A stretch of 64,000 nucleotides of DNA from PALSA-278 sp963760285 (GCA_963760285.1 CAVXCI010000001.1:1984001-2048000), one strand, 5' to 3'. Counted from the stretch's first letter, positions 8,274 through 16,082 are shown. Numbers and translations: made by a program. The notes: generated by a model from the sequence alone, not told the origin.

Positions 8274-11171
8274 TTGCTCCTGGAGATTGGCCAGACCATC
8301 TCGCACTACCGCATCCTGGAGAAGCTTGGTGGCGGCGGCATGGGTGTGGTCTATAGAGCCGAGGACACCAGGCTTCGCCGTTTCGTTGCGTTGAAATTCC
8401 TTCCCGAGGAAATGGCGCGGGATCGCCAGGCGCTTGAGCGCTTCGAGCGCGAAGCGCAAGCCGCTTCCGCGCTGAACCATCCCAACATCTGCACCATCTA
8501 CGAAATTGGCGAGGATGACGGCCGCGTTTTTCTAGCCATGGAGCTTCTCGAAGGCCAGACGCTGAAGCACGCCATATCCGGCCGTCCAATGGAGATGGCG
8601 CCTCTTCTCAACGTCGCCGTGGAAATTGCCGCCGCCCTCGAAGCCGCGCATGAAGCCGGAATCATTCATCGCGACGTCAAACCCGCGAACATCTTTATCA
8701 CCGCAAGGGGACGCGTCAAGCTCCTCGATTTCGGCCTCGCCAAACGCGCTCAGACCGTATCTGACGCGGCGCAAACGCGCGACTCCTCTCCGCCGTTCGA
8801 GGTCGGACTCACTCTTCCCGGCTCCGCGGTCGGCACCATTCAGTACATGTCCCCGGAGCAGGTGCGCGGCGAGCCGCTCGATCCGCGCACGGACATTTTC
8901 AGTTTCGGCGCGGTCCTCTACGAGATGGCTACGGGCAAACAGGCGTTTCGCGGCGCTACCAGCGGAATCATTTTCCACGCCATCCTCGCGGAATCTCCCC
9001 ATCCTGATGTGGAGCTGGATTCCGCCGTCCCTCGGGGATTAACAGCCATCATCAGCCGCGCGATGGAAAAAGATCGCGACGCGCGCTACGGCTCGGCCGC
9101 GCAGCTTCGCGGCGATCTTGCCCAATTGCAGCGCGCCCTCGATTCCGGTGTTTCGCTTTCCGACGCGACAGGCCCCGCGTCGGGCGTTCCGCGGCGCGCG
9201 ACGGAATCCACCGGCACGAGTCATCCTATATCCCGCCGCCGCTGGCCTATTTTCGCCGGCATATCCGCCGCCGCGGTTGTAGTGATCGCGCTGCTGGCGG
9301 GCGCGTATTTTTATTTCCATCGCGGGCCCGCGCTCACCGAAAGAGACACCTTGGTTCTCGCCGACTTCTCCAATACGACAGGCGATCCTGTGTTCGATGA
9401 CACGCTGAAGACGGCTCTCAGCGTGGCCCTGCGCCAGTCGCCCTTCCTGACCCTTCTCTCCGACGGCAAGGTCGCCGAAACCCTCAAGCTGATGACCCGT
9501 CCGGCCGGCACGGGACTTACCCCGGAGGTGGCTCGCGAGGTTTGTCAGCGGACGCAAAGCAAAGCCTACATCGCTGGATCGATCGCACTCCTGGGCAGCG
9601 AATATGTGCTGGGATTGAAGGCCGTGAATTGCCAGGACGGAGACACGCTGGCGCAGGAGCAGGTGACCGCGGCGTCCAAGGAAAAGGTGCTCGATGTACT
9701 GGGCGAGGCGGCGTCCCGTCTGCGCGGCGAACTGGGCGAATCATTGGCTACCGTGCGGAAGTTCGACGTTCCTCTCGCGCAGGCCACCACCTCTTCGCTT
9801 GAAGCATTGCAGGCGTACAGTCTTGGCAACAGGGCGAGCGAAGAGAAAGGCGCCGCCGCGGCCCTGCCTCACGATCTGCTTGCAGTCCAACTCGACCCGG
9901 ATTTTGCCATGGGCTACAGGGCGCTGGGATCCGACTACAACAATCTTGCCGAGCCCGGACGGGCCCGCGAGTACTATACGAAAGCATTCCAGTTGCGGGA
10001 CCATGCCAGCGAACGGGAAAGATTGACCATCACCGCCAACTACTATCGGAACGTAACCGGTGAACTGGAAAAAGCGGCCCAGACGTATCAGGAGGAAATT
10101 GATAGCTACCCGCGGAATTCCATGGCGTACAGCAATATTGGCATAGTGTACGGCCAGCAGGGAGAGTATGAGAGAGCCGCGGAGGTAACTCGCCAGGCCA
10201 TGCGCATTGCGCCGGGCCAGCTAAGTATCTACGAGAATCTCGCCAACTACACCATTGCCTTGCAGCGCTTCGACGAAGCGCGGCAGATCATCCACGAGGC
10301 GCAGGAGCGCAAACTGGATGACTTCGTATTACGCAACGCTCTCTATGCTCTTGCATTCCTCAGCGCTAATTCCCCGGCCATGGCGGAACAGCAGCAGTGG
10401 TTCGCAGCCCATCCCATGTATGAGAACTTTGGGCTGGCGCTCGCGTCCGACACCGAGGCTTACGCCGGACGCCTGGCCAAAGCGCGTGAACTGACCCGTC
10501 AGGCGGCGGACTCCGCCCTACGAGCGGACAATAAGGAGAATGGGGCAATTTGGCTGGCGATCGCCGCGTCGCGGGAGGCCGCTTTCGGCAACGCCGCCGA
10601 GGCGCGGCAGTATGCCGAAGCAGCTTTGAAGCTTGTTCCCATGAGCCAGGGCGCCGGAAGTGAAGCCGCCTTTGCGTTTGCCATGGCGGGCGATGCGGCC
10701 CGCGCCGGAGCCCTTGCGGAGGATTTGGGCAAGCGCTTCCCGCTGGACACCCAGATGCAGTTGCTCTGGCTGCCCGGGATTCAGGCGCAACTGGAGTTGA
10801 ATCGAAAGAATCCGGCCTCGGCGCTGAACAGTTTACAAACTGCCATTCCCATCGAGCTGGGCCAGATCGGGTTCGTCAACAATGTTTCCTGTCTCTATCA
10901 GGTGTACGTACGCGGCGAGGCCTACCTGGCCGCCGGAGAGGGGAGCGCCGCCGCAGCGGAGTTCCAGAAAATTCTGCATCATAGTGGAATCGTCTGGAAC
11001 TGCTGGACCGGAGCGATGGCGCGTCTGGGAGTGGCTCGCGCCTACGCACTGCAGGGCGACACCGCGAGATCCCGCGCCGCCTACCAGGATTTTCTTACGC
11101 TGTGGAAAGACGCCGACCCCGACATTCCCATTCTGCTCGAAGCCAAAGCCGAATACGCCAGGCTGCAGTAA
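8274..11171 (+). CDS. Receptor-like Ser/Thr protein kinase with transmembrane segment and TPR sensor region
   Basis: A 965-residue Hanks-type kinase. The kinase domain occupies about residues 10-280: glycine loop LGGGGMGVVYRAED, lysine in VALKFLPEE, catalytic IIHRDVKPANI, LLDFGLAKR, and QYMSPEQVRGEP. A single hydrophobic helix near 323-343 (IFAGISAAAVVVIALLAGAYFYF) follows. The outer part begins with TLVLADFSNTTGDPVFDDTLKTAL, a FlgO/TolB-like segment, then many TPR-like repeats to the C-terminus. The start is a TTG at 8274 preceded by GAGGGGG. This architecture is very common in Acidobacteriota, where many paralogues exist. Ligand and substrate are unknown. Confidence 0.92.
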   Translation: MLLEIGQTISHYRILEKLGGGGMGVVYRAEDTRLRRFVALKFLPEEMARDRQALERFEREAQAASALNHPNICTIYEIGEDDGRVFLAMELLEGQTLKHAISGRPMEMAPLLNVAVEIAAALEAAHEAGIIHRDVKPANIFITARGRVKLLDFGLAKRAQTVSDAAQTRDSSPPFEVGLTLPGSAVGTIQYMSPEQVRGEPLDPRTDIFSFGAVLYEMATGKQAFRGATSGIIFHAILAESPHPDVELDSAVPRGLTAIISRAMEKDRDARYGSAAQLRGDLAQLQRALDSGVSLSDATGPASGVPRRATESTGTSHPISRRRWPIFAGISAAAVVVIALLAGAYFYFHRGPALTERDTLVLADFSNTTGDPVFDDTLKTALSVALRQSPFLTLLSDGKVAETLKLMTRPAGTGLTPEVAREVCQRTQSKAYIAGSIALLGSEYVLGLKAVNCQDGDTLAQEQVTAASKEKVLDVLGEAASRLRGELGESLATVRKFDVPLAQATTSSLEALQAYSLGNRASEEKGAAAALPHDLLAVQLDPDFAMGYRALGSDYNNLAEPGRAREYYTKAFQLRDHASERERLTITANYYRNVTGELEKAAQTYQEEIDSYPRNSMAYSNIGIVYGQQGEYERAAEVTRQAMRIAPGQLSIYENLANYTIALQRFDEARQIIHEAQERKLDDFVLRNALYALAFLSANSPAMAEQQQWFAAHPMYENFGLALASDTEAYAGRLAKARELTRQAADSALRADNKENGAIWLAIAASREAAFGNAAEARQYAEAALKLVPMSQGAGSEAAFAFAMAGDAARAGALAEDLGKRFPLDTQMQLLWLPGIQAQLELNRKNPASALNSLQTAIPIELGQIGFVNNVSCLYQVYVRGEAYLAAGEGSAAAAEFQKILHHSGIVWNCWTGAMARLGVARAYALQGDTARSRAAYQDFLTLWKDADPDIPILLEAKAEYARLQ

Positions 11172-11246
11172 TCTGTTGGATGGGGATCAGGGCAGCCCGG
11201 AATCCCCCGGCGAGTTCGTCGCCGTCAATAAGCTGCGAAAAAAGTT

Positions 11247-11322
11247 TGGAGGCGGAGGAGTAGGAATATGAGGGGCGCTGAAAACACATAGTTTTGGCGG
11301 GGAATCGGCACGCAGAAAACTC
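11247..11322 (+). repeat. Degenerate ssrA-3'-end-like direct repeat, copy R1
   Basis: TGGAGGCGGAGGAGT at 11247-11261 resembles the tmRNA 3' end (TGGAGGCGGGGGGAGT at 16174). The following 60 bp (GGAATATG, GAAAACACA, ATCGGCACGCAGAAAAC) match the R2 copy at 14537-14610 almost throughout. All copies have the same orientation. Confidence 0.6.
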
Positions 11323-11365
11323 CGAATCTGCCGTTCGGCCACGCTGGGAGTGCGCGGAACGTGTA

Positions 11366-11553
11366 GTCGAAAAGTGTAGCGATTAGAAATGCGGATGTGA
11401 CTGATTTCGCGCGAGTTATCGTTTTGCGACTGTAAAAAGTGTAGCGATTAGAAATTGCCTTTCGCTACCATTTTGTCCTTGCAGCCTCGTCCGGGCACAG
11501 TTCTGACTTATTGTCCCCGTTCAGCAGAAAAAATCAACAGCAGCTTCTGTAAC
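11366..11553 (+). repeat. Dispersed non-coding repeat, copy A (65-bp internal period)
   Basis: Aligns over its length with 25396-25574. Shared blocks include GTTTTGCGACTGT, ATTAGAAAT, GTTCTGA, TATTGTC, AAAAAATCAACAGCAG and a final TGTAAC. Within this copy a 21-bp word containing GTGTAGCGATTAGAAAT occurs at 11370-11390 and again at 11435-11455, 65 bp apart. The other copy has the same spacing. No open frame spans it. Confidence 0.7.
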
Positions 11554-11726
11554 AGTGAATGCGCAGGGCTCCGCCAACAGAGATCTCTTCGCCACAAGGA
11601 GCGTGCGGACAGGAACGAACGGCGATTCCACATCCATATTTCGGTTGTTTACGACTCTCTCATTCAGAGAAGAAAAGAAGGGGAGGGTGCTTAGAATTTT
11701 CGTGCGGCCGAATCTCCAATCGATTC

Positions 11727-12377
11727 TTACCCACTGAGCTTATACACCATGCCACTCCCACTCTGCACAAATTGCGCACGAAACGGAATCTCACCGACAT
11801 ACTCACCGCCGCCCACTTCGAGCGACACCCGATACCGCAGCTTTACATCGAAGGAGCTGTTGTTGAAATGCGTCGAACTCGAACTCGCAAATAGACTTAA
11901 AGACTCATCTGTGATCGGCACTCCAAATCCGGTCGTAAATACGACTGGTTTATTCATGGGATAATCAAACATCTTCGCGCCCTCAAGCGAAACCAGGCTG
12001 ACCTCAAGAAGAGAGAATGCCCGGTTTGATTTCAGAACAAGCTTGTTGACCCATTGGTTGCCCTCGGTCGTCGAAGAAATTTTTACCTCGGGTTTCCACC
12101 GAGCTTGCTCCGCGCGCCTTTCCCCATCTTCGTACCGCCGCTTTTCTTCCGCCGCTTGATTTGCCTGTTGCTTTCGAAGCTCCTCTTGCGTCTTTGCGAG
12201 AGCATCAATCGTCTTGTGGATGCTATCAATCTGTTCCTTATAGTTTGGCCCATGCCTCAATGTGTATCGCGTCGTAAGAATCGAAACGCCAGCTGCAATC
12301 AGCGCGCTTACGACGGACGCAAGGACCGTAATCTCGCCATTCGACAATGAATCGAAAAAGCTCTTCACCTTATCCAT
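11727..12377 (-). CDS. Membrane-anchored hypothetical protein with coiled coil
   Basis: Not recognised. The 216 residues start MDKVKSFFDSLSNGEITVLASVVSALIAAGVSILTT, giving one hydrophobic helix at about 16-36. A charged heptad-like stretch follows at about 48-90 (SIHKTIDALAKTQEELRKQQANQAAEEKRRYEDGERRAEQ, read in two parts), then a beta-rich C-terminal domain. ATG at 12377 is preceded by AGGAGGA. Base composition is lower in G+C than the neighbours, consistent with acquired DNA in the ssrA-linked block. Function unknown. Confidence 0.65.
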   Translation of the reverse strand: MDKVKSFFDSLSNGEITVLASVVSALIAAGVSILTTRYTLRHGPNYKEQIDSIHKTIDALAKTQEELRKQQANQAAEEKRRYEDGERRAEQARWKPEVKISSTTEGNQWVNKLVLKSNRAFSLLEVSLVSLEGAKMFDYPMNKPVVFTTGFGVPITDESLSLFASSSSTHFNNSSFDVKLRYRVSLEVGGGEYVGEIPFRAQFVQSGSGMVYKLSG

Positions 12378-12460
12378 TCATCCTCCTTTTCCCTTGCTCT
12401 AGGGAGCAGCAAAAGGAAGAAGAGAACTGAAAATCGAATACAGGGTTTCAGAAATACAGA

Positions 12461-13024
12461 TCAATTCTTCACGTACGGCCCAGCCAATGCCATGAACTCC
12501 TCGAACGATTTGCATTTCTTCCCCGCAACTGAACACTCCGAGACATCATCCGGAGGCTTCTCAGAACCAATCTCACCAAAATGCATTACAGACACGCCAC
12601 CAAGCTCATTGTTGTCATACACGTCATAAAGGGTATGGCTCTCGCTAAACTGCCCCTTCATAGCGCCGGCTGCCCCCAAATTCAACTGCACGAGGATGAA
12701 GCACTTGTTCAGTGACTTACTGTAGTGATTCGTGAAATCCAGCAACTTCACTGCCGATGACAGGGTTGGCGGCAAAGCCGATCTGGAACCCATGTTCTCC
12801 CTAAACCATACCTTCGCGTCACTCGCACACTTCTGTTCCAAAGAAAATTCGTCGGTCGTCTTTCTTTGCGCAAGTTCCGCTTGCAACTCAGCGTTCTGTT
12901 TTTCCAGATGTTTCACTTCTTCCGATTTTCCGCATCCCGCCAGCACCGCACACACGACGCACACTCCCGCAATACTCACCCGCCTCGCAGCCAACCCGAC
13001 CCTCAAATCTGTTACCCCTTCCAT
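12461..13024 (-). CDS. Putative lipoprotein with short coiled coil
   Basis: Not recognised. 187 residues with a secretion signal ending in the lipobox VLAGC (cysteine at about residue 31). A short coiled coil follows (KSEEVKHLEKQNAELQAELAQ), then a compact domain with several cysteines (QKCASD, LNKCF, SECSVAGKKCKS). The architecture predicts a lipid-anchored envelope protein. It lies 83 bp upstream of the 11727-12377 gene on the same strand and may be co-transcribed. The ATG at 13024 could be upstream of the true start; the signal peptide itself begins near LAARRVSIAG. Confidence 0.62.
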   Translation of the reverse strand: MEGVTDLRVGLAARRVSIAGVCVVCAVLAGCGKSEEVKHLEKQNAELQAELAQRKTTDEFSLEQKCASDAKVWFRENMGSRSALPPTLSSAVKLLDFTNHYSKSLNKCFILVQLNLGAAGAMKGQFSESHTLYDVYDNNELGGVSVMHFGEIGSEKPPDDVSECSVAGKKCKSFEEFMALAGPYVKN

Positions 13025-13197
13025 ACCTTCTGAATCTGTCCTTCTAACGCATCTGGCTCGACTGCGCCCAGGGCGCGTAGCGTTCCTCCGTCATCCCGAT
13101 TGGGGAGTGCCCCGGAACAATCGAAACCATCTCGAGCGGCACATTGGCCCTCAATGAATTCCCGAAGAGTATATTGCGGGAACGCTGCGCACGCTAC
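13012..13197 (-). pseudogene. C-terminal remnant of a tyrosine recombinase (integrase)
   Basis: Reading the minus strand from about 13197, the frame gives SLRANVPLEMVSIVPGHSP followed by IGMTEERYAPWAQSSQM. After a one-base shift it ends LEGQIQKVWKG. This matches the end of phage-type integrases, whose consensus is roughly (G)VPLE-VS-LLGHSS---TE-HYAPWV--RQ-QLE--V---W. It includes the GHS box and the nucleophilic tyrosine before APW. The catalytic arginine region and all N-terminal domains are missing, and a stop precedes the segment. It overlaps the end of the lipoprotein gene by 13 bp and fits a decayed integrative element next to ssrA. Confidence 0.72.
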
Positions 13198-14138
13198 TTC
13201 TGGTCGGATAGTCCCGCCCGCGCCGTCGCATTGGCCAGCGCGAGAACAGCGCCGGCGAACAGCAGCGTATCGAAAAAGTAGTTGATTCCTTCCACTTTGA
13301 CGGCCGTACTGGGATCGAAAAGCGCCGCGACCAAAATCGGACCGTAAACCAACAAAACAAGCAGCAAAATCCATGCGCCGAGACAGGCCGCCGCTGTCCG
13401 CGTCTTTTTCGCGAGGAGGATAAAAACGCCGGAACTGAGCAGAATCGCGCCGGTCACGTAGCCAATCAGCATGCGCGTTGGAATCCATGCGGGCATCAGT
13501 TTTTCGAGAGGAACGCCGGGGACATTGACTGGATGAAGAAAGTTCTCGACGCCGTATAAAACCGCGGCGAGCCCGATCAACACGCGGCCGACTGTGACGA
13601 GCGCTCTCCTGCCTTGCCCGCGCCGACTGTCCATCGCAGCTGCCGCCAGCAGCCATGCGCCGCCGCCGAACGAAAGTTCACGGAACAAAAGCACCCAGGA
13701 AATCCGGTCGCGTGGATTGGCCAGCACCCCGGGGAAATCCATCATCGCTACAAACAGAAACATCATGATTCCAAAGAGCAGTCCAGACCACCGCACCTGA
13801 ATCTTTGTGGCGATGCTTAGAGAGGCAGCCAGCAGCGCGACACCAACAAAGTACGTCCAGAACAAACGCCCGGGCATGAACGCGGGCACCAACTGCATGA
13901 TGGATTTCGCGTCGGCAAAATGCTCCGCGCCGAAGACCGCCAGCGGAATCGCGAAACAAAGATTGCTCAGGGCAACAATCTTGTCCAAGCCGCGGGCCCG
14001 GGCGAAGCCGCCTTTTGCAGCGAATAGCGCGATCACGAAAAGGACGGCGCCGGCTGTGCAAGTTGAAATTACGGTGCGCGAGATTTCTAGAAACAGGATC
14101 GTGGCGAAAGTGGCGGGAACGGCTGGGTGAAAGTTCAT
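13194..14138 (-). CDS. Polytopic membrane protein, DoxX-like
   Basis: A 314-residue integral membrane protein with about eight hydrophobic helices in two similar halves. Each half carries a DoxX-like pattern: PLAVFGAEHF..VPAFMPGRLFWTYFVGVAL and AAVLYGVENF..MPAWIPTRMLIGYVTGAIL. DoxX-family proteins are small quinone- or redox-associated membrane proteins; the duplicated form has no assigned function. Its 3' end abuts the integrase remnant. No frameshifts are seen. The DoxX-like call is from motif resemblance only. Confidence 0.7.
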   Translation of the reverse strand: MNFHPAVPATFATILFLEISRTVISTCTAGAVLFVIALFAAKGGFARARGLDKIVALSNLCFAIPLAVFGAEHFADAKSIMQLVPAFMPGRLFWTYFVGVALLAASLSIATKIQVRWSGLLFGIMMFLFVAMMDFPGVLANPRDRISWVLLFRELSFGGGAWLLAAAAMDSRRGQGRRALVTVGRVLIGLAAVLYGVENFLHPVNVPGVPLEKLMPAWIPTRMLIGYVTGAILLSSGVFILLAKKTRTAAACLGAWILLLVLLVYGPILVAALFDPSTAVKVEGINYFFDTLLFAGAVLALANATARAGLSDQK

Positions 14139-14147
14139 GCGAGGCCG

Positions 14148-14369
14148 TCAGGTGAACGGCTCGCGAAATGATACCATTTGATTCTCCCGAGTCCGAGCGG
14201 CAGAAAGCGTTGGATGCGATTCGGTCCAGACCAACCTGGCTGGACGCCGTGCAATGGTCCAGTTCGCGCCTCTTCCGCTGTTGTATTCTTCAAGACGCCG
14301 TTCAGGATCTTCGGCCACGCCGACGTAGTAACTTCCATCGGCGCATTCGAGGATGTAGCAGAAATACAT
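14148..14369 (-). CDS. Small GIY-YIG nuclease domain protein, copy 1 (C-terminally shortened)
   Basis: The 73-residue product starts MYFCYILECADGSYYVGVAED, the GIY-YIG core (Y-I-L ... Y-V-G). It continues RRLEEYNSG and ARRPARLVWTESH, then RTRENQ. It is a paralogue of the 15807-16082 product but ends at ENQMVSFREPFT instead of continuing QLKRWSHAKKAALV; another frame reads IKWYH there, suggesting a frameshifted end. Such stand-alone UPF0213/YhbQ-like proteins are presumed structure-specific nucleases of unknown role. The ATG at 14369 sits just downstream of a tandem palindrome array and an ssrA-3'-like repeat. Confidence 0.8.
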   Translation of the reverse strand: MYFCYILECADGSYYVGVAEDPERRLEEYNSGRGANWTIARRPARLVWTESHPTLSAARTRENQMVSFREPFT

Positions 14370-14402
14370 GGCGGAAAAACAAACAAAAACTTTCGCGAAT
14401 TC

Positions 14403-14534
14403 TTTGCCCCTCGGCTCCGCTCGGGACAAAAAGTCCTGCGGACGTTTTTGCCCCCCGGCGAGCTCGGGGCGTAAAATCCGACGGATATTTTTGCCCCCTC
14501 GACTCCGCTCGTGACAAAAATTCCAAGGGAATTT
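14403..14534. repeat. Tandem array of three ~43-bp REP-like palindromic units
   Basis: Units begin at 14403, 14447 and 14490, each with TTTGCCCC followed by a CGGCTCCGCTCGGGACAAA-type arm. Each then has a small hairpin such as GTCC-TGC-GGAC or AATTCC-AAGG-GAATT. A fourth related unit lies at 16127-16173, directly against the ssrA 3' end. Confidence 0.7.
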
Positions 14535-14536
14535 TT

Positions 14537-14610
14537 TGGAGGCGGGGGAGTTGGAATATGTGAGCACATTGAAAACACACAACTTACTGAGAAATCGACA
14601 CGCAGAAAAC
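14537..14610 (+). repeat. ssrA-3'-end-like direct repeat, copy R2
   Basis: TGGAGGCGGGGGAGT at 14537-14551 matches the tmRNA 3' end with one G fewer. On its left the AT-rich palindrome (AATTTTTT) resembles that left of ssrA. On its right it matches R1 (11247-11322) for about 60 bp. Confidence 0.65.
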
Positions 14611-14868
14611 GCAGAAGCCTCGGAAATTGCGGACAACTGGAACGTAACTGGAACACAGCTTTTTAAAGGTTCGATCCTCAAGAGATGCTGCAGCGTGACC
14701 GCCGTAGTGGGTCGCTGTTCAACAGCCGATGAGGCGCGCGGCGAACCGCATGCGCCGATAACTGCCGGTTTGCCCGTCATCCATCCCCCAATGCTGCATC
14801 TCGCACTAAGCCTCTGCCGCCAGCCTTAGCTGTATCTCGCGCATGACGATCATCAAAACTTCAACTTC

Positions 14869-15378
14869 TTATTTCGCCTGCGCCAGCCCCGCAACAACCG
14901 CGGCAACCTTGTCGAGTATCTGGTTCCAGCCCTCGAGTTGCCCGCTATTCTTTGCGCTCTCCATGGGTTCATTTCCAATGAAGGTAAGCTTCGTCCGGCC
15001 ATTTCCGAGATCCTCAAAAAGAGTCACATCGTAAGCACCCTCGATGGCCTCATGTTCTATGCCTAATTGCTCAGGGTCAATCTTGTTTCCCTCCGAGTCG
15101 GAAAAGTACATCAAGGAAACAATCTTCTCGTAGGGAACAATCTCGTGGTACTCAGTCCCATTCCAGAACTCCTGCCCATCCGGAGTCTTCATGCAGCAGA
15201 GAAGTTTCCCCCCCACGCGAAAATCCATCTTGCAAACAGGCGCAGTAAAACCCTTCGGCCCCCACCACTGCATGATGTACTTCGGCTCTGTCCACGCCTT
15301 CCAAACCAACTCGCGTGGGGCATCAAAAACTCGCGTTATCGTCATCCGTCCTGTCTCGTTAACCGTGTTTCGTGTCAT
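14869..15378 (-). CDS. SRPBCC / AHSA1-type START-fold protein
   Basis: A 169-residue activator-of-Hsp90-ATPase-homologue 1-like protein. It shows the typical RVFDAPRELVWKAWTEPKYIMQWWGPKGF opening and DFRVGGKLLCCMKTPDG, then GTEYHEIVPYEKIVSLMYFSD. The domain fills the protein and ends GWNQILDKVAAVVAG. The fold binds hydrophobic ligands in a deep cavity; the physiological role of these stand-alone proteins is mostly unknown. Its first codons overlap the end of the upstream ArsR-type regulator by 20 bp, so the two are translated as an operon, a very common pairing. It lies inside the ssrA-linked block. Confidence 0.9.
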   Translation of the reverse strand: MTRNTVNETGRMTITRVFDAPRELVWKAWTEPKYIMQWWGPKGFTAPVCKMDFRVGGKLLCCMKTPDGQEFWNGTEYHEIVPYEKIVSLMYFSDSEGNKIDPEQLGIEHEAIEGAYDVTLFEDLGNGRTKLTFIGNEPMESAKNSGQLEGWNQILDKVAAVVAGLAQAK

Positions 15379-15724
15379 GTCTGACCTCCCCTTTTTTCAT
15401 TTGCCTCACAACCTCTTCCAGCTTGTCGAAGCTCTCTTCCCAGAACCGGCGATAGTTAAACGCCCAGTCGCTGACCGTCTTAATCGCCTCTGGCCTAAGC
15501 GTGCACACACTCTCCCGTCCACGCTTCGTCTTGATCACAATCCGCGCCCGCACCAGGTAGGCAATATGTTTTGAAATCATCTGCTGCGAGAGTGCAAACG
15601 GTTCCGTCAATCCATGCACTGAGGCAGGCCCACGCGAGAGCCGTTCGATCATCGCCCGCCGCGTCGGATCAGACAAAGCTGCAAATGTCGTACCTAACCT
15701 ATCCACAACCATATGGTAGTGCAT
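15359..15724 (-). CDS. ArsR-family winged-helix repressor
   Basis: A 121-residue helix-turn-helix regulator: ALSDPTRRAMIERLSRGPASVHGLTEPF is the ArsR N-terminal pattern. FALSQQMISKHIAYLVRARIV is the recognition helix region and TKRGRESVCTLRPEAI the wing. No metal-binding ELCVCDL box is seen, so it is not a classic arsenic sensor. It overlaps the following SRPBCC gene and probably represses that operon. ATG at 15724; an alternative GTG or internal ATG is possible but the domain needs this region. Confidence 0.9.
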   Translation of the reverse strand: MHYHMVVDRLGTTFAALSDPTRRAMIERLSRGPASVHGLTEPFALSQQMISKHIAYLVRARIVIKTKRGRESVCTLRPEAIKTVSDWAFNYRRFWEESFDKLEEVVRQMKKGEVRHDTKHG

Positions 15725-15782
15725 TATCCGTCGATGTCAAGTCCTAAATGCTATAGTTATAAAAAATAAAAGTGTTCTAATC

Positions 15783-15800
15783 TGGAGGCGGGGGGAGTCG
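15783..15800 (+). repeat. Exact 18-bp copy of the ssrA 3' end, copy R3
   Basis: TGGAGGCGGGGGGAGTCG at 15783-15800 is identical to 16174-16191, the last 18 nt of tmRNA (minus strand), in the same orientation. This is what an attachment-site duplication leaves behind. Confidence 0.75.
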
Positions 15801-15818
15801 CAAGGCCTAGGGGCCTTG
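15801..15818. repeat. Perfect hairpin next to R3
   Basis: CAAGGCC-TAGG-GGCCTTG, a 7-bp perfect stem with a 4-nt loop, abuts R3 on one side and an inverted-repeat arm (15816-15838) on the other. Confidence 0.6.
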
Positions 15819-16082
15819 TCCTGAGCCAAGTCGAAGGGAACCCTCAACCAGCGCGGCCTTCTTAGCATGACTCCAGCGCTTCAGTTGATTTTCGCGGGTT
15901 CGCGCAGATGAAAGACTCTCGTGCGCTTCGCTCCAGACGAGTTCAACAGGCCGCCGTCTCGCCGTCCAGACGGCGCCCTTACCATCGTTGTGTTCATTGA
16001 GGCGGCGTTGGGCATCTTCGGCCACGCCGACATAATAAGAGCCGTCGGCGCACTCGAGGATGTAGCAGAAATAAGTCTGCAT
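15807..16082 (-). CDS. Small GIY-YIG nuclease domain protein, copy 2
   Basis: 91 residues: MQTYFCYILECADGSYYVG is the GIY-YIG core, followed by RRLNEHN, ARRRPVELVWSEAH, RTRENQLKRW and SHAKKAALV. The tail EGSLRLGSGQGP is not part of the fold: it is read from a REP-like palindrome (15816-15838). It is about 70% identical to the 14148-14369 product over the shared core. The gene is bounded by inverted arms at 15816-15838 and 16131-16153, and lies between an exact copy of the ssrA 3' end and ssrA itself. Presumed nuclease of unknown target. Confidence 0.85.
   Translation of the reverse strand: MQTYFCYILECADGSYYVGVAEDAQRRLNEHNDGKGAVWTARRRPVELVWSEAHESLSSARTRENQLKRWSHAKKAALVEGSLRLGSGQGP

Larger units (their letters stand above)
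11172..11726. other. Gene-free stretch with ssrA-3'-end-like and dispersed repeats
   Basis: No plausible coding sequence is seen in about 555 bp. It holds a copy of the ssrA 3'-end-like repeat at 11247-11322 and one copy of a roughly 185-bp dispersed repeat at 11366-11553. This is the outer edge of the accessory block that ends at ssrA. Confidence 0.6.
14370..14868. other. Gene-free stretch with REP-like array and ssrA-like repeat
   Basis: About 500 bp without a convincing gene. It contains a three-unit 43-bp palindromic array (14403-14534) and the R2 repeat (14537-14610). About 250 bp follow in which I recognise nothing. Confidence 0.55.

Noticed and set aside
13012..13656. 214-codon minus-strand frame as a gene of its own
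   Set aside because: Most of it is a shadow of the DoxX-like gene in another frame; only its last dozen residues belong to the integrase remnant.
14403..14534. CRISPR array
   Set aside because: Repeat units are contiguous without unique spacers, differ from each other, and no cas gene is in the window.
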